Assembly (NCBI GenBank): GCA_009846005.1
Contig: VXYL01000086.1
Span: 48,450-112,449, forward strand
Length of the DNA stretch: 64,000 bases
From: Gammaproteobacteria bacterium
GTDB lineage: Bacteria; Pseudomonadota; Gammaproteobacteria; Pseudomonadales; Azotimanducaceae
Direction: 5' to 3'
Made by a program: the position numbers and the translations under genes. This document shows positions 17,709 to 25,851 of the stretch, piece by piece (position 1 is the first letter of the stretch; each line of letters starts with the position of its first letter). The notes beneath the pieces are model-generated. The model saw only the letters and a list, made by a program, of their open reading frames with translations, was not told where the DNA came from and did no database searches.

Positions 17709-18668
17709 TCACCGGTCGGTGCGTTCCGGGCCTCTCCTCAGCGCGCTCAACGCGAGCCGTTCAGCCAGTTCGGCGAAATCGATGCCGACTGCGCGGCAGG
17801 CATCGGGATAAAGGCTGGTGGCGGTCATGCCGGGGAGGCTGTTGACCTCCAGCAGGAAAACGGCTTCGTCGCGAACCACGAAGTCGGCCCGCGACAGGTC
17901 GCGTAGTCCGAGGCAACGGTGTGCCCGCAGCGCGGCGTCGGCGAGGCGTTCGAGGCAGACTGTCGGGAACTCGGCAGGGACGATGTGCTGGCTTTTGCCC
18001 GGCGTGTACCGGTTGTCGTAGTCGTACCATTCGCCGGCCGCGACGGTGATCTCGATGACGGGGAGGGCGATGGCCTCCCGCCCGTGTTCGTCGAGGACCG
18101 CAACCGTGGCCTCGCGACCCGTTTCGAACCGCTCGACCAGGGCGCCGCCCCCGAACTCCAGGGCTGCGCGGAGCGGCGCGACGAGATCGCCGCCGTCCGG
18201 GAGGAGCGTGACGCCAAGTGCCGATCCTTGGCGGCGCGGCTTGATGACCACGTGATCGCCGATGCTCTCCAACACGACATCGGCGGCCTCCTCGGCGGGC
18301 ACGCCTGGCCCGATCAACACGTCGTCGGCAACGGGCAATCCCTCGCCACGAAACAGCGCCTTCGCCAGGTACTTGTCCATGGCCGCGGCCGAGCCCTGTA
18401 CACCGCTGCCCACGAACGGTAAACCGAGCATCGCGAGCAGGCCTTGCACCGTGCCGTCTTCGCCGGGCGGACCGTGCAGCACCGGGAATACGACGTCCGG
18501 TGCGAAGGCGCGCAGCGCGCTGACCACCTCCCGATCCAACTCGATGACGTCGACTTCGTGGCCCCAGGCTCTGAGCCCGGCGGCGATTCCGCCCGCCGAG
18601 GAGCGCGACACCTCCGCTTCGGCCGAGTTGCCGCCCGCTAGAACCGCGATGCGGAGCGCCGCAGCCAC
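17709..18668 (-). CDS. ddl: D-alanine--D-alanine ligase
   Basis: The product is 319 aa, the length of the shorter DdlB type. It is an ATP-grasp enzyme joining two D-alanines for peptidoglycan. Landmarks are LAGGNSAEAEVSRSSA near the start, VLHGPPGEDGTVQGLLAMLG, the VVIKPRRQGSALGV ATP-binding region, the Asp-containing stretch LRDLSRADFVV and the metal site LLEVNSLPGMTATSL. GEDGTVQG matches the substrate-binding serpentine loop. The GTG start lies 2 bp after the S9 peptidase stop. Here it sits with a lytic transglycosylase rather than in the mur/fts cluster. Confidence 0.95.
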   Translation of the reverse strand: MAAALRIAVLAGGNSAEAEVSRSSAGGIAAGLRAWGHEVDVIELDREVVSALRAFAPDVVFPVLHGPPGEDGTVQGLLAMLGLPFVGSGVQGSAAAMDKYLAKALFRGEGLPVADDVLIGPGVPAEEAADVVLESIGDHVVIKPRRQGSALGVTLLPDGGDLVAPLRAALEFGGGALVERFETGREATVAVLDEHGREAIALPVIEITVAAGEWYDYDNRYTPGKSQHIVPAEFPTVCLERLADAALRAHRCLGLRDLSRADFVVRDEAVFLLEVNSLPGMTATSLYPDACRAVGIDFAELAERLALSALRRGPERTDR

Positions 18669-18670
18669 GC

Positions 18671-20584
18671 CTATCCCGTTCCGGGGTGGGTGTCGATCTC
18701 GACCGCCGGCAGATCGTCGGCCGGTTCGAAACCGAACACCTTCGCGAAGAACGCGTATTCAGCCTCGATCGCGCGCCGCACGTTCTCGGCGCGGCGAAAT
18801 CCATGCCCCTCGCCCTCGAACAGCATGTACGCGACCGGAATGCCCTTGGCGGCCAGTGCATCGCGCATGGACTCGGCCTGGTTGGGCGGCACCACCTTGT
18901 CCTCTGAGCCTTGGAAGAAGATGACGGGGCAGTTCAGCTTGTCGACGTGGTTGATGGGGGAACGCGCAACGAGCGCTTCGGGGCTGCCGAGCAACGTGTC
19001 GAGATAGCGGGACTCGAACTTGTGCGTGTCGGCAGCCAGTGCGTTGAGATCGCTCACGCCGAAGTGGCTTGCGCCCGCCCGGAAGACGTTCGTGAAGGCG
19101 AGCGCTGCCAGCGTGGTATAGCCCCCGGCGCTGCCTCCCTTGATGGCGACCCGCGCCGGATCGACCCGGCCTTGGGCGACGAGGTGGTGTACGCAGGCGA
19201 CGCAATCGTCGATGTCCGTCTGGCCCCAGGCACCGTCCAACCGTTCCCGGTAGGCGCGCCCGAAGCCGGTGCTGCCGCCGTAGTTGACGTCCGCCACCGC
19301 CCAGCCCCGGGACGTGTAGTACTGGACGCGCCAGTCGAGATCCGCCCAGGCATTGGCCGTTGGGCCGCCGTGCGTGGTGACCAGCAAGGGCGGCGCCTCG
19401 CCTGGGGGAGGCCGATGGTCGCGACTCCGGGGCGGGTAGAAGAACGCGTGCGAATCCCCCGCCTTGGCCGGAAACGTTAGTGCCTCCGGGATCGCGATGA
19501 AGTCGCGTCCCACGGGCGAGTCTCCAGGTTGGGCGATTGGGGTGCACGTGCGGGTATCCAGTCTCAACTCAACGATCTGCTTCGGGCGGTCGGCGAACCC
19601 CGCAATGTAGGCAACGCCGTTCGGGGTGCGGACGATGTCGAGGTATGACGAGCTTGCGTCGTCGAGCGGACTGGCCAGCCCCTGGTCGAGATCGACGAGC
19701 ACTAGCGACGGCGTGCCGTTCTCCACGCGTCGGGCGACCACGTGACTCTGCCCGACGGGCACGTAGTAGGTGTTCGCGAAGTACCAGGCCGGGCCGGCGT
19801 ACTCGGCGGCATCGGGGAGCACCGCGTAGACACCGGAGCCATCGTAGGCGTATAGATTCCAGTAGCCCTCGAGATCCGACACGAACAGCAATCGCTCGCC
19901 GTTCCACACCGGTTGCACGATGGATTCGTTCGCACCGCCGGCTGCAATGGTGGGGTTCAGCAGCCCGTTGCCGTGGTCTTCGGCGACCAGGAGCTGGCAG
20001 CCGTCGAAGGGCATGTTGGGATGGTCCCATACCAAAAATGCGATGCGGCCGTCCCCAGATGGCCGCGGTGCCGCGTAGAAGTCATGACCCTCGTGCAGAA
20101 CCGAAACACTGCCGTCGGCGACGCCTATGCGCACCAGGTCATTGACCGGTTCAGTGCCGCCCGCATCGTGCCGTTCCCGCACCGCGAGCAGGGCGCGACC
20201 ATCCCAGGTGAGATCGGCGAAACGCGTGGCGGCGTCGCCCTGGGTGACCTGTCGCGGCCCGTGTTCCTGATCGGCAGCCGTCGACACCTCGTACACGTTC
20301 TGGTCGGTGAAGTTCAGGAAATAGGCGTGATCTTCGGATAGGCAGTACGAACCGCCGCCGTATTCGTGGACCCGGCTGCGCGGATTGAAGGGGGACGGCG
20401 TCAACTCCCGAAGCGCGTCGCCGACACGCGTGATCAGCGTCGAACGCCCGGCTTCCTCGGGCCTGGACTCCGTCCAGAACAGGGCAGCGCCCCTGGCTCG
20501 GAGTTCGCCGTAGCCCTTGGAGCCCTCGGTGATGACCCGGGCATCGATGGGAGACCGCCAACTTCCGCATCGAGCCAATGTCAT
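18671..20584 (-). CDS. S9 family serine peptidase (prolyl oligopeptidase / acylaminoacyl peptidase type)
   Basis: The product is 637 aa. The N-terminal ~370 residues are a beta-propeller, with repeats such as LTWDGRALLAVRERHD and SDLEGYWNLYAYDGSGVYA. The C-terminal ~260 residues are an alpha/beta hydrolase with a full triad: Ser in KGGSAGGYTT, Asp in GSEDKVVPP and His in EGEGHGF. The GGPTANAW stretch carries the oxyanion residues. No signal peptide is seen, so it should be cytoplasmic and cleave or deblock short peptides. Its start overlaps the GNAT stop (ATGA). Confidence 0.92.
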   Translation of the reverse strand: MTLARCGSWRSPIDARVITEGSKGYGELRARGAALFWTESRPEEAGRSTLITRVGDALRELTPSPFNPRSRVHEYGGGSYCLSEDHAYFLNFTDQNVYEVSTAADQEHGPRQVTQGDAATRFADLTWDGRALLAVRERHDAGGTEPVNDLVRIGVADGSVSVLHEGHDFYAAPRPSGDGRIAFLVWDHPNMPFDGCQLLVAEDHGNGLLNPTIAAGGANESIVQPVWNGERLLFVSDLEGYWNLYAYDGSGVYAVLPDAAEYAGPAWYFANTYYVPVGQSHVVARRVENGTPSLVLVDLDQGLASPLDDASSSYLDIVRTPNGVAYIAGFADRPKQIVELRLDTRTCTPIAQPGDSPVGRDFIAIPEALTFPAKAGDSHAFFYPPRSRDHRPPPGEAPPLLVTTHGGPTANAWADLDWRVQYYTSRGWAVADVNYGGSTGFGRAYRERLDGAWGQTDIDDCVACVHHLVAQGRVDPARVAIKGGSAGGYTTLAALAFTNVFRAGASHFGVSDLNALAADTHKFESRYLDTLLGSPEALVARSPINHVDKLNCPVIFFQGSEDKVVPPNQAESMRDALAAKGIPVAYMLFEGEGHGFRRAENVRRAIEAEYAFFAKVFGFEPADDLPAVEIDTHPGTG

Positions 20585-21201
20585 GTCAGCCCCGGCCGCG
20601 GGTCGACCGCCGCCCAGCGCTCGTGGTCGCGCCAGGCGCCGTTGATGTAGAGGAACCGCGGTGACAGCCCCTCGCGTTGGAAGCCGCAGCCACGCACCAG
20701 CCGAATCGACGCGGTGTTGTCCGGCTGTATGTTGGCCTCAATGCGGTGCAGTCCCAGTTCCCGGAACGCATGCTGTTTGACGTGCATCAACCCCTCGCGC
20801 ATGTACCCCCTGCCCGCATGTTCCTGGGACGCGTAGTAGCCGACGGACGCCGAGCGGAACGCTCCTTTGACAACGTTGTTGACGTTGATGACACCAACGA
20901 TCTCGTCGGTCTCGTTCAGGCAGATGACGAAGCCCTCGTGGTCGTCACGCTGGGTGCGCCTGTAGTAGACCTTGAACATATGCGACGTGAGCGGGGGCGA
21001 GATCCACGGGTAGTGCAGCTCGCGACTGGCGCGGTTCAATGCCAGCAACTCCCTGCGGTCGGACGACCGCACCCTGCGAAGATAGGTCCTGGGTCTCTCG
21101 AGGCGGGCCGCCGACGCGGAACCTGCGGCCGGTAACGCGTGGGCGGGACCGCGCCCGATCCCAAGTCGCGACGCAGGCTCCCCGTCAGGGTGGTCAGCCA
21201 T
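20581..21201 (-). CDS. GNAT family N-acetyltransferase (RimJ/RimL-like)
   Basis: The product is 206 aa. The first ~45 residues are not conserved. The GNAT domain begins near RPRTYLRRVRSSDRRELLAL and includes the VGYYASQEHAGRGYMREGL acetyl-CoA loop and LHRIEANIQPDNTASIRLVR, the RimL signature. RimJ/RimL-like enzymes acetylate protein N-termini or small amines. I chose the ATG at 21201 because it overlaps the preceding gene's stop by 8 bp, as is usual in this operon. ATG 21228 is also possible. Confidence 0.87.
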   Translation of the reverse strand: MADHPDGEPASRLGIGRGPAHALPAAGSASAARLERPRTYLRRVRSSDRRELLALNRASRELHYPWISPPLTSHMFKVYYRRTQRDDHEGFVICLNETDEIVGVINVNNVVKGAFRSASVGYYASQEHAGRGYMREGLMHVKQHAFRELGLHRIEANIQPDNTASIRLVRGCGFQREGLSPRFLYINGAWRDHERWAAVDPRPGLT

Positions 21202-21523
21202 CCGTGGCGTTCCGGGATCGTTGTTCATCCGATCCGCGCTTGGCGGCATCCACCTCCATCGTGAATATGTCCCACATGGTCGGCGGGATCAGCCCGACTC
21301 CGACCACCAGGAAATGTACGGGATGGAGGCGCCAGTCGTTGTCCACGAGCCACACGCCGACCAAGGTAAAGCCCTGGTGTTGCCAAGCCAACAGACCGTA
21401 GGCGACCGCAGAGGATGCTGCGGCGAGAACAATGAGCCGGATTACGAGTCGGACAGGCCCGGGCATCTCGAGCACTCGCGTTCGAACGGTTAGGTACCTT
21501 GAGTCGGCGAGTTTAACGCGCAT
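21194..21523 (-). CDS. Small membrane protein of unknown function
   Basis: The product is 109 aa from ATG 21523, with two membrane segments (VRLVIRLIVLAAASSAVAYG and the segment starting HPVHFLVVGVGLIPPT) and a polar C-terminus. A longer reading starts at GTG 21556 and overlaps the tatD stop by 8 bp. It lies between tatD and the acetyltransferase gene, and overlaps the latter. I do not recognise the family; the tail KRGSDEQRSRNATDG is unremarkable. Confidence 0.6.
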   Translation of the reverse strand: MRVKLADSRYLTVRTRVLEMPGPVRLVIRLIVLAAASSAVAYGLLAWQHQGFTLVGVWLVDNDWRLHPVHFLVVGVGLIPPTMWDIFTMEVDAAKRGSDEQRSRNATDG

Positions 21524-21548
21524 CGGGTGCGCTGAAACAAACCCGTGG

Positions 21549-22376
21549 TCACACAATGCCGAAGAAACGCATCGCGTTGAGGCGGGTTTGGCGTTCGACC
21601 GAGCGAGGGTCTTCGTCGCGACAGCGGGCGACCCTGTCCGCGACCCAGGTCAGGAAGGCGGGTTCGTTGCGCCGTGAACGAGGCCGCGGGACGATATTGC
21701 GCGGCAGGAGGTAGGGCGCGTCGGTCTCGATCAGCAACCGGTCGCCGGGAATCTGCCGCACCAGTTCCATGAGTTGCCCTCCGCGCCGCTCGTCGCAGAT
21801 CCAGCCCGTGATTCCGATGTAGTAGCCATCGTCGACATAGCCTTCCAGGTCGTCTGCGTTGCCCGTGAAACAGTGGATCACGCACCGGGTCAGGTCGTCG
21901 CGATAGTCGGCGAGAACGCCGCGTGTATCGCCCTCGGAATCGCGGTCGTGTACGAACAGAGGCATGTTGAGAAGGACCGCGAGTTCGACCTGCCTGCGGA
22001 ACACCGCGTGCTGTTTGTCCCGGGGCGAGAAGTTGCGGTAGTAGTCGAGCCCGGTCTCCCCGATCGCGACGACCTTCGCCCGATCCGCCAGGGCCGCGAT
22101 GTCGTGGTCCCAACCCGCCCGGACCGCTGCCGCGTCGTGGGGATGGACCCCGGCGGTTGCGAGAAGCCGGGGACACGGGCCATCGAGCGAATCGCCCTCC
22201 GTCCCGCCGCCGCCAGCCCGGTGTTGGCTCGCGAAGTCCGCGGCCGCCCGGCTTGACGCGACGTTCGTGCCGGTGAGGACAATGGTATCGACCCCCGCCG
22301 CCCCGGCGCGTCGAAGCACTTCCTGACGGTCGGCGTCGAATGCCGGATTGAGCAGGTTCGCGCCGATGTCAATCAA
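21549..22376 (-). CDS. tatD: TatD family metal-dependent DNase/hydrolase
   Basis: The product is 275 aa and follows E. coli TatD closely: DIGANLLNPAFDADR, TAGVHPHDA, VVAIGETGLDYYRNFS, CFTGNADDLEGY, ITGWICDERRGG and LLIETDAPYLLPR. The metal-binding His, Glu and Asp residues are in place. Like E. coli TatD it has DIGxNL instead of the HxH seen in YcfH/YjjV. It acts as an exonuclease in the cytoplasm. I use TTG at 22376 because it overlaps the transglycosylase stop as TTGA and matches the family start. An ATG at 22505 would add 43 unrelated residues. Confidence 0.94.
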   Translation of the reverse strand: MIDIGANLLNPAFDADRQEVLRRAGAAGVDTIVLTGTNVASSRAAADFASQHRAGGGGTEGDSLDGPCPRLLATAGVHPHDAAAVRAGWDHDIAALADRAKVVAIGETGLDYYRNFSPRDKQHAVFRRQVELAVLLNMPLFVHDRDSEGDTRGVLADYRDDLTRCVIHCFTGNADDLEGYVDDGYYIGITGWICDERRGGQLMELVRQIPGDRLLIETDAPYLLPRNIVPRPRSRRNEPAFLTWVADRVARCRDEDPRSVERQTRLNAMRFFGIV

Positions 22377-24403
22377 GGAATGTTCCGTTCGTGGACATCC
22401 AAAACCGGGCCGGGTTCGCCGACCTTCTGGCGGTAGATGTAGTCGTAGAACAGTACGTTCTTCACATAGTCCCGGGTTTCGCGGAAGGGAATGCGCTCGA
22501 TCCATACCGGCGTCGACATCCCGCTGGCATTCTCAAGCCAGCGTTCGACACGCCCTTCACCGGCGTTGTAGGCAGCCGCGACCAGCGCCCGGTTGCGTCC
22601 GTAGCGGTCCATCAAGCGGGCGAGATGATGCGCGCCCAAGCGGATGTTGATCTCGGGTCGGTAGAGATCGTCGGTGTTGGGTCGGCGTTCGCGAATTCGA
22701 TCCGCGATCAGCCGCGACGTTGCGGGCATCAGTTGCATGAGGCCGCGTGCCCCCGCCGGGGAACGGGCCTGCGGGTTGAAAGCGCTCTCGCGTCGGGTGA
22801 TGGCGAGCAGAAAACCGGCGGGGAGATTGGCCTCGAAGGCACTCCGCCGATAGAGGTCGAGGTAGGGTGCGGGGAACCGCACCGCGACGAGGTCCTTGAG
22901 TTCCGCTTCCCAGGCGCCGGCGATGGCCTGGTCAATCCACCCCATGGCAAGGGTCAGCTCGACCAGGTATTGGTGGCGGCTCTCCGGCAGCGTCTTCAGG
23001 GCATGTTGCCACTCCCGTACGGCGTTGGACGTGTCCCCCACGGCGAACAGTTCCACCATGCGACGGACGTCCGGAACCGTTAGCAACGCCCGCTGGGCGG
23101 CGTGGTCATTGGATGCGGGCCGAGGCAGGAACTTGGGCTCGAGACCGATATCCTGGGCTGCGAGCAATCCATAGAAGGTTCGCCAACTGGCGATCGCGGC
23201 CAAGTGGTCGCGACCGGCGGTTTCGCCCTCGCCACTGTCGATTAGAGCCCGCCCAAGCCAATACCGCCACCGGCCCTGGGAGGCCATGTCGGTCGGCAAC
23301 GCCGTGATCCATAGGATCGCTTCCGGCCACTTGCCGTGGCGGATCAGACCCTCCGCGACCCGTTCCAGCAAGGCCGGCGAATAGCCGATCGGACCGTCGT
23401 CCGGGACAAGCCCCGCGTTGGCGGCCTCGGCCATCACCTGGCCCTGGATGGACCGGTGTTGGCCCGGCTCGAAGTCGTAGCGCTCCCGAGCCCGTTGCCA
23501 GAGCCCGAGCGCCCGTTCGGCATCGCGTTTTGCGTAGCGGACGATGCCGTGAGCAAGCGCACGCCGACCGAGTTCGTTGTTGGCGAACCGCGAAAGCGAG
23601 CGCACGAGTTGGGGCCGCACGTGGGCGTCGTAGGTCAAACGGGCGGCCCCGGCATTGGCCCGGTCGAAGAACCGGAGCAGGTAGCGCGCCAAGGTTACCT
23701 CGTTCTCGCCGAGCGCCATCAGGAGCCGTGTCCAGGCCGTCTCCTGGTCGAGTCGCCCGGCCTTGATCCAGGACTGGAACGCGGGGTCGCATTCATCGGG
23801 CTGCGAGCGCGGTGACAGCCACAACCCGGGTACCTGCTGGTAGGCCTCCTCGCGCCTTCCCGTAATGATCAGGGCACGTAGGTAGTGGCAGCGGGCAACG
23901 ACGTTGTAGGTTGGTTCGTAGTTGTCGAGGTAGTTCTTCCAGCGCCCGTGGCTTGCCTGGCTCTCCATCCAATGGCCGAAGAACCGGTCCTGCAGCGGCG
24001 TTCCGGCGAGTTCCGCCCGTACCTCCCGGGCACGCTGGGCGCTTAGGCTCGACGCTCGGCGGCGCGCGTCGTAGAACACCAGGTACGGCCGCAGTGCGTA
24101 GTTCGCGAGTTCGGCGAGTCCCTCCCGGTAGTCGCTACGGCGACCGGCTCGGGCAGCATACGCAGCGCGCCGGTAGGTCATTCGGCGTTCGTAGAGACCG
24201 GGGTCGTCGAACAGCGCAGGGGATGCACGGACCTCCAACGCGTCGTGGCCCAGTGACTGTCCGTCGTCCGCAGCGGTGCAAACCGCCGCGACGACAGCTA
24301 GAACGACGCCGATTCCTCGCCCCGTAGGGGACGGGCTTGTCCCGTCCCGCGAGACCTCTTGCCATGTCCGTCTGGGGCGACCCGCGACAGGGTCGCCCCT
24401 ACG
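22373..24403 (-). CDS. slt: Soluble lytic murein transglycosylase (Slt70 type)
   Basis: The product is about 676 aa. A signal-like segment GIGVVLAVVAAVCTAA (about residues 31-46) precedes a long helical superhelix region (about 60-480). The C-terminal SLT domain has the catalytic Glu in LLAITRRESAFNPQA, then the GARGLMQLMPAT and AAYNAGEGRVERWLE motifs. It cleaves glycan strands to 1,6-anhydro products in the periplasm. Odd: the first ~27 codons from ATG 24403 lie entirely within the REP-like element at 24323-24403. No other start codon fits between that element and the signal peptide. The start also overlaps the uspA stop. Confidence 0.85.
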   Translation of the reverse strand, partial: RRGDPVAGRPRRTWQEVSRDGTSPSPTGRGIGVVLAVVAAVCTAADDGQSLGHDALEVRASPALFDDPGLYERRMTYRRAAYAARAGRRSDYREGLAELANYALRPYLVFYDARRRASSLSAQRAREVRAELAGTPLQDRFFGHWMESQASHGRWKNYLDNYEPTYNVVARCHYLRALIITGRREEAYQQVPGLWLSPRSQPDECDPAFQSWIKAGRLDQETAWTRLLMALGENEVTLARYLLRFFDRANAGAARLTYDAHVRPQLVRSLSRFANNELGRRALAHGIVRYAKRDAERALGLWQRARERYDFEPGQHRSIQGQVMAEAANAGLVPDDGPIGYSPALLERVAEGLIRHGKWPEAILWITALPTDMASQGRWRYWLGRALIDSGEGETAGRDHLAAIASWRTFYGLLAAQDIGLEPKFLPRPASNDHAAQRALLTVPDVRRMVELFAVGDTSNAVREWQHALKTLPESRHQYLVELTLAMGWIDQAIAGAWEAELKDLVAVRFPAPYLDLYRRSAFEANLPAGFLLAITRRESAFNPQARSPAGARGLMQLMPATSRLIADRIRERRPNTDDLYRPEINIRLGAHHLARLMDRYGRNRALVAAAYNAGEGRVERWLENASGMSTPVWIERIPFRETRDYVKNVLFYDYIYRQKVGEPGPVLDVHERNIP
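24323..24403. repeat. REP-like palindromic element 1 (CGTAGGGG ends)
   Basis: This 81-bp element is bounded by inverted CGTAGGGG (24323-24330) and CCCCTACG (24396-24403). Inside are two hairpins: GGGACGGG-CTTGT-CCCGTCCC (24328-24348) and GGGGCGACCC-N6-GGGTCGCCCC (24374-24399). On the minus strand its right end supplies the TAG stop of uspA and the start of the transglycosylase gene. A related element is at 45385-45460. Confidence 0.6.
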
Positions 24404-24860
24404 CATCGTCGTCCTCGGGGGCGACATCCCGTCCAACGCGTACCGCGAGCACGTCGCAGGATGCCCCGTGCAGCACGCCGTTGGCGGTGGAGCCCAACAG
24501 CAGCGCCAGGCCATGCCTGCCATGGCTGCCGACCACGATCAGGTCCATCGCTTCGGCCTCGGCGATACGGTGGATTTCGCTCTCGGGCCGTCCGAATACC
24601 AGGTGGCGGTGGCTTTCGGGCACATCGAAGTCCTCGGCGAAATCGGCGAGGTGGGCACAAGCCTGTTCGTGGATCTGGTCCTGCACCGAGGAAAGATCCA
24701 TCGGAACGTCCCCGCCATAGGCAAGACTGAGCGGTTCGATCACGTGAACGATATGCAAATCGGCACCGGCAGATGCGGCCAGCGCACGGGCTCGTCTCGC
24801 CACGCGCCGACACTCTTCGGTCAAGTCGACGGCCAGGAGAACGCGACGGTAGTCGGCCAT
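24399..24860 (-). CDS. Universal stress protein, UspA family
   Basis: The product is 153 aa, the standard single-domain length. The N-terminus YRRVLLAVDLTEE and the ATP-binding motif GSHGRHGLALLLGSTANGVL with SCDVLAVR are intact, suggesting the ATP-binding UspA/UspFG-like subclass. It is a cytoplasmic stress-response protein. It is the first gene of the nine-gene minus-strand operon. The stop codon is contributed by the REP-like element. Confidence 0.92.
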   Translation of the reverse strand: MADYRRVLLAVDLTEECRRVARRARALAASAGADLHIVHVIEPLSLAYGGDVPMDLSSVQDQIHEQACAHLADFAEDFDVPESHRHLVFGRPESEIHRIAEAEAMDLIVVGSHGRHGLALLLGSTANGVLHGASCDVLAVRVGRDVAPEDDDA

Positions 24861-24882
24861 ACCCGTGTTGCCCTTATTGCAT

Positions 24883-25058
24883 TTGTGCGCGGATCAAGGC
24901 CAACACTCGACTGGAACTTCGATGCCGTACTGTCGCCATCACTCGTCGTGCCGGGTTGCCACCGCTGTTTCTCTTGTACGCGGCAAAAGGCCAAGGCTCG
25001 ACTCTGGACTTCGATGCCGTATTGTCGCCATCACTCGTCATGCCGGGTTGCCACCGCT
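24883..25058. repeat. Two tandem copies of the ~85-nt dispersed repeat (R1, R2)
   Basis: Two direct copies, 24883-24966 and 24973-25058, lie in the 230-bp gap between divergent genes. Their shared core reads TTCGATGCCGTA, then TGTCGCCATCACTCGTC and GCCGGGTTGCCACCGCT. The second copy starts CTTGTACGCGGCAAAAGGCC. Diverged copies lie in the opposite orientation at 58087-58160 and 61421-61495. No coding function is apparent. Confidence 0.7.
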
Positions 25059-25090
25059 AGCGAATCGGCGCGACCATACACTCATCGCGG

Positions 25091-25714
25091 ATGTCGCCAC
25101 AACTAGCCGCGCCTATCGCGGCCCGCATCGGAATCGGTTGCCCCGCCTTGGTCTGGATCATCATCGGCATCGTGCTCGCTGCGGCCGTGGGGCCGATTTT
25201 CTGGCTCATGCCATCGAGGCGGGACCGGGCGCAGGGCGAATTGCGTTCTGCGGCCCGCCAGGCGGGATTGGTGGTCGAGATCGCGGCCCTGCCGAAGGTC
25301 GATGCGCGCGCCGACGAGCGGGTCTCCGCGGGAGGCAAGCCTAGGGATGCAACGATCGATTGCGTCTCCTATCGACTGGCGCTTCCCCGTCCATTGCCGA
25401 ATGCGCCGACTTGGCTGCTGCTCCGATCCGACCGCGAGAACCGTTACTTGACGGGCTGGACGACGTTGTCGCCGCCTGGTCGACTGCCCGCCACGCAAGA
25501 AGCGTACTGGCGCGACATCGCAGCCGTCCTGAACGGTCTGCCCGGTGGTTGCACGGCCGTGGAAGCCGATACGCGCCGCATCAGTTGGTACGGTCGGGAG
25601 CATCTGAACGGCAGCCGTCCGGAGGCGGTCGTGGAAGGCATCCGCGAGGGTCTGCATGCGATCGCGAAACTCCATCGGGATCTTGACGTAGGCCCGCCGA
25701 AAACGCGCCGTTAG
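25091..25714 (+). CDS. Membrane-anchored protein of unknown function
   Basis: The product is 207 aa. One N-terminal helix (ALVWIIIGIVLAAAVGPIFWL, about residues 19-39) is followed by a charged coil-like stretch and a soluble domain of ~160 residues. Recognisable patches are WLLLRSDRENRYLTGW and RISWYGREHLNG. It is probably tethered to the inner membrane with the bulk in the cytoplasm. I do not recognise the family. The gene is preceded by the tandem repeat R1/R2 and is followed by the topA promoter. Confidence 0.55.
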   Translation: MSPQLAAPIAARIGIGCPALVWIIIGIVLAAAVGPIFWLMPSRRDRAQGELRSAARQAGLVVEIAALPKVDARADERVSAGGKPRDATIDCVSYRLALPRPLPNAPTWLLLRSDRENRYLTGWTTLSPPGRLPATQEAYWRDIAAVLNGLPGGCTAVEADTRRISWYGREHLNGSRPEAVVEGIREGLHAIAKLHRDLDVGPPKTRR

Positions 25715-25739
25715 CAGCAAACTGATACAACGACAACGG

Positions 25740-25767
25740 TTGACAGGGCCGGAAAGCGGCGTATATA
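25740..25767 (+). promoter_or_regulatory. Sigma-70-type promoter for topA
   Basis: TTGACA (25740-25745), a 16-bp spacer, then TATATA (25762-25767). Both boxes are close to consensus. The predicted start site is about 75-80 bp before the topA ATG. It is the best-looking promoter in the window. Confidence 0.65.
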
Positions 25768-25851
25768 TGCGCCCGCCAAACCACGACCGACGGGCCGCTA
25801 CGTGGTTGCAGCTTATCCGTGCCCGTCCCCACAACGACAATAAGGAGCCTC

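Noticed and set aside
22373..24523. Transglycosylase start at 24523
   Set aside because: It would overlap uspA by 125 bp with sequence unrelated to the family. ATG 24403 fits the operon junction.
24883..25058. CRISPR array
   Set aside because: Only two ~85-nt direct copies with a 6-nt gap, no spacers of equal length, no cas genes.
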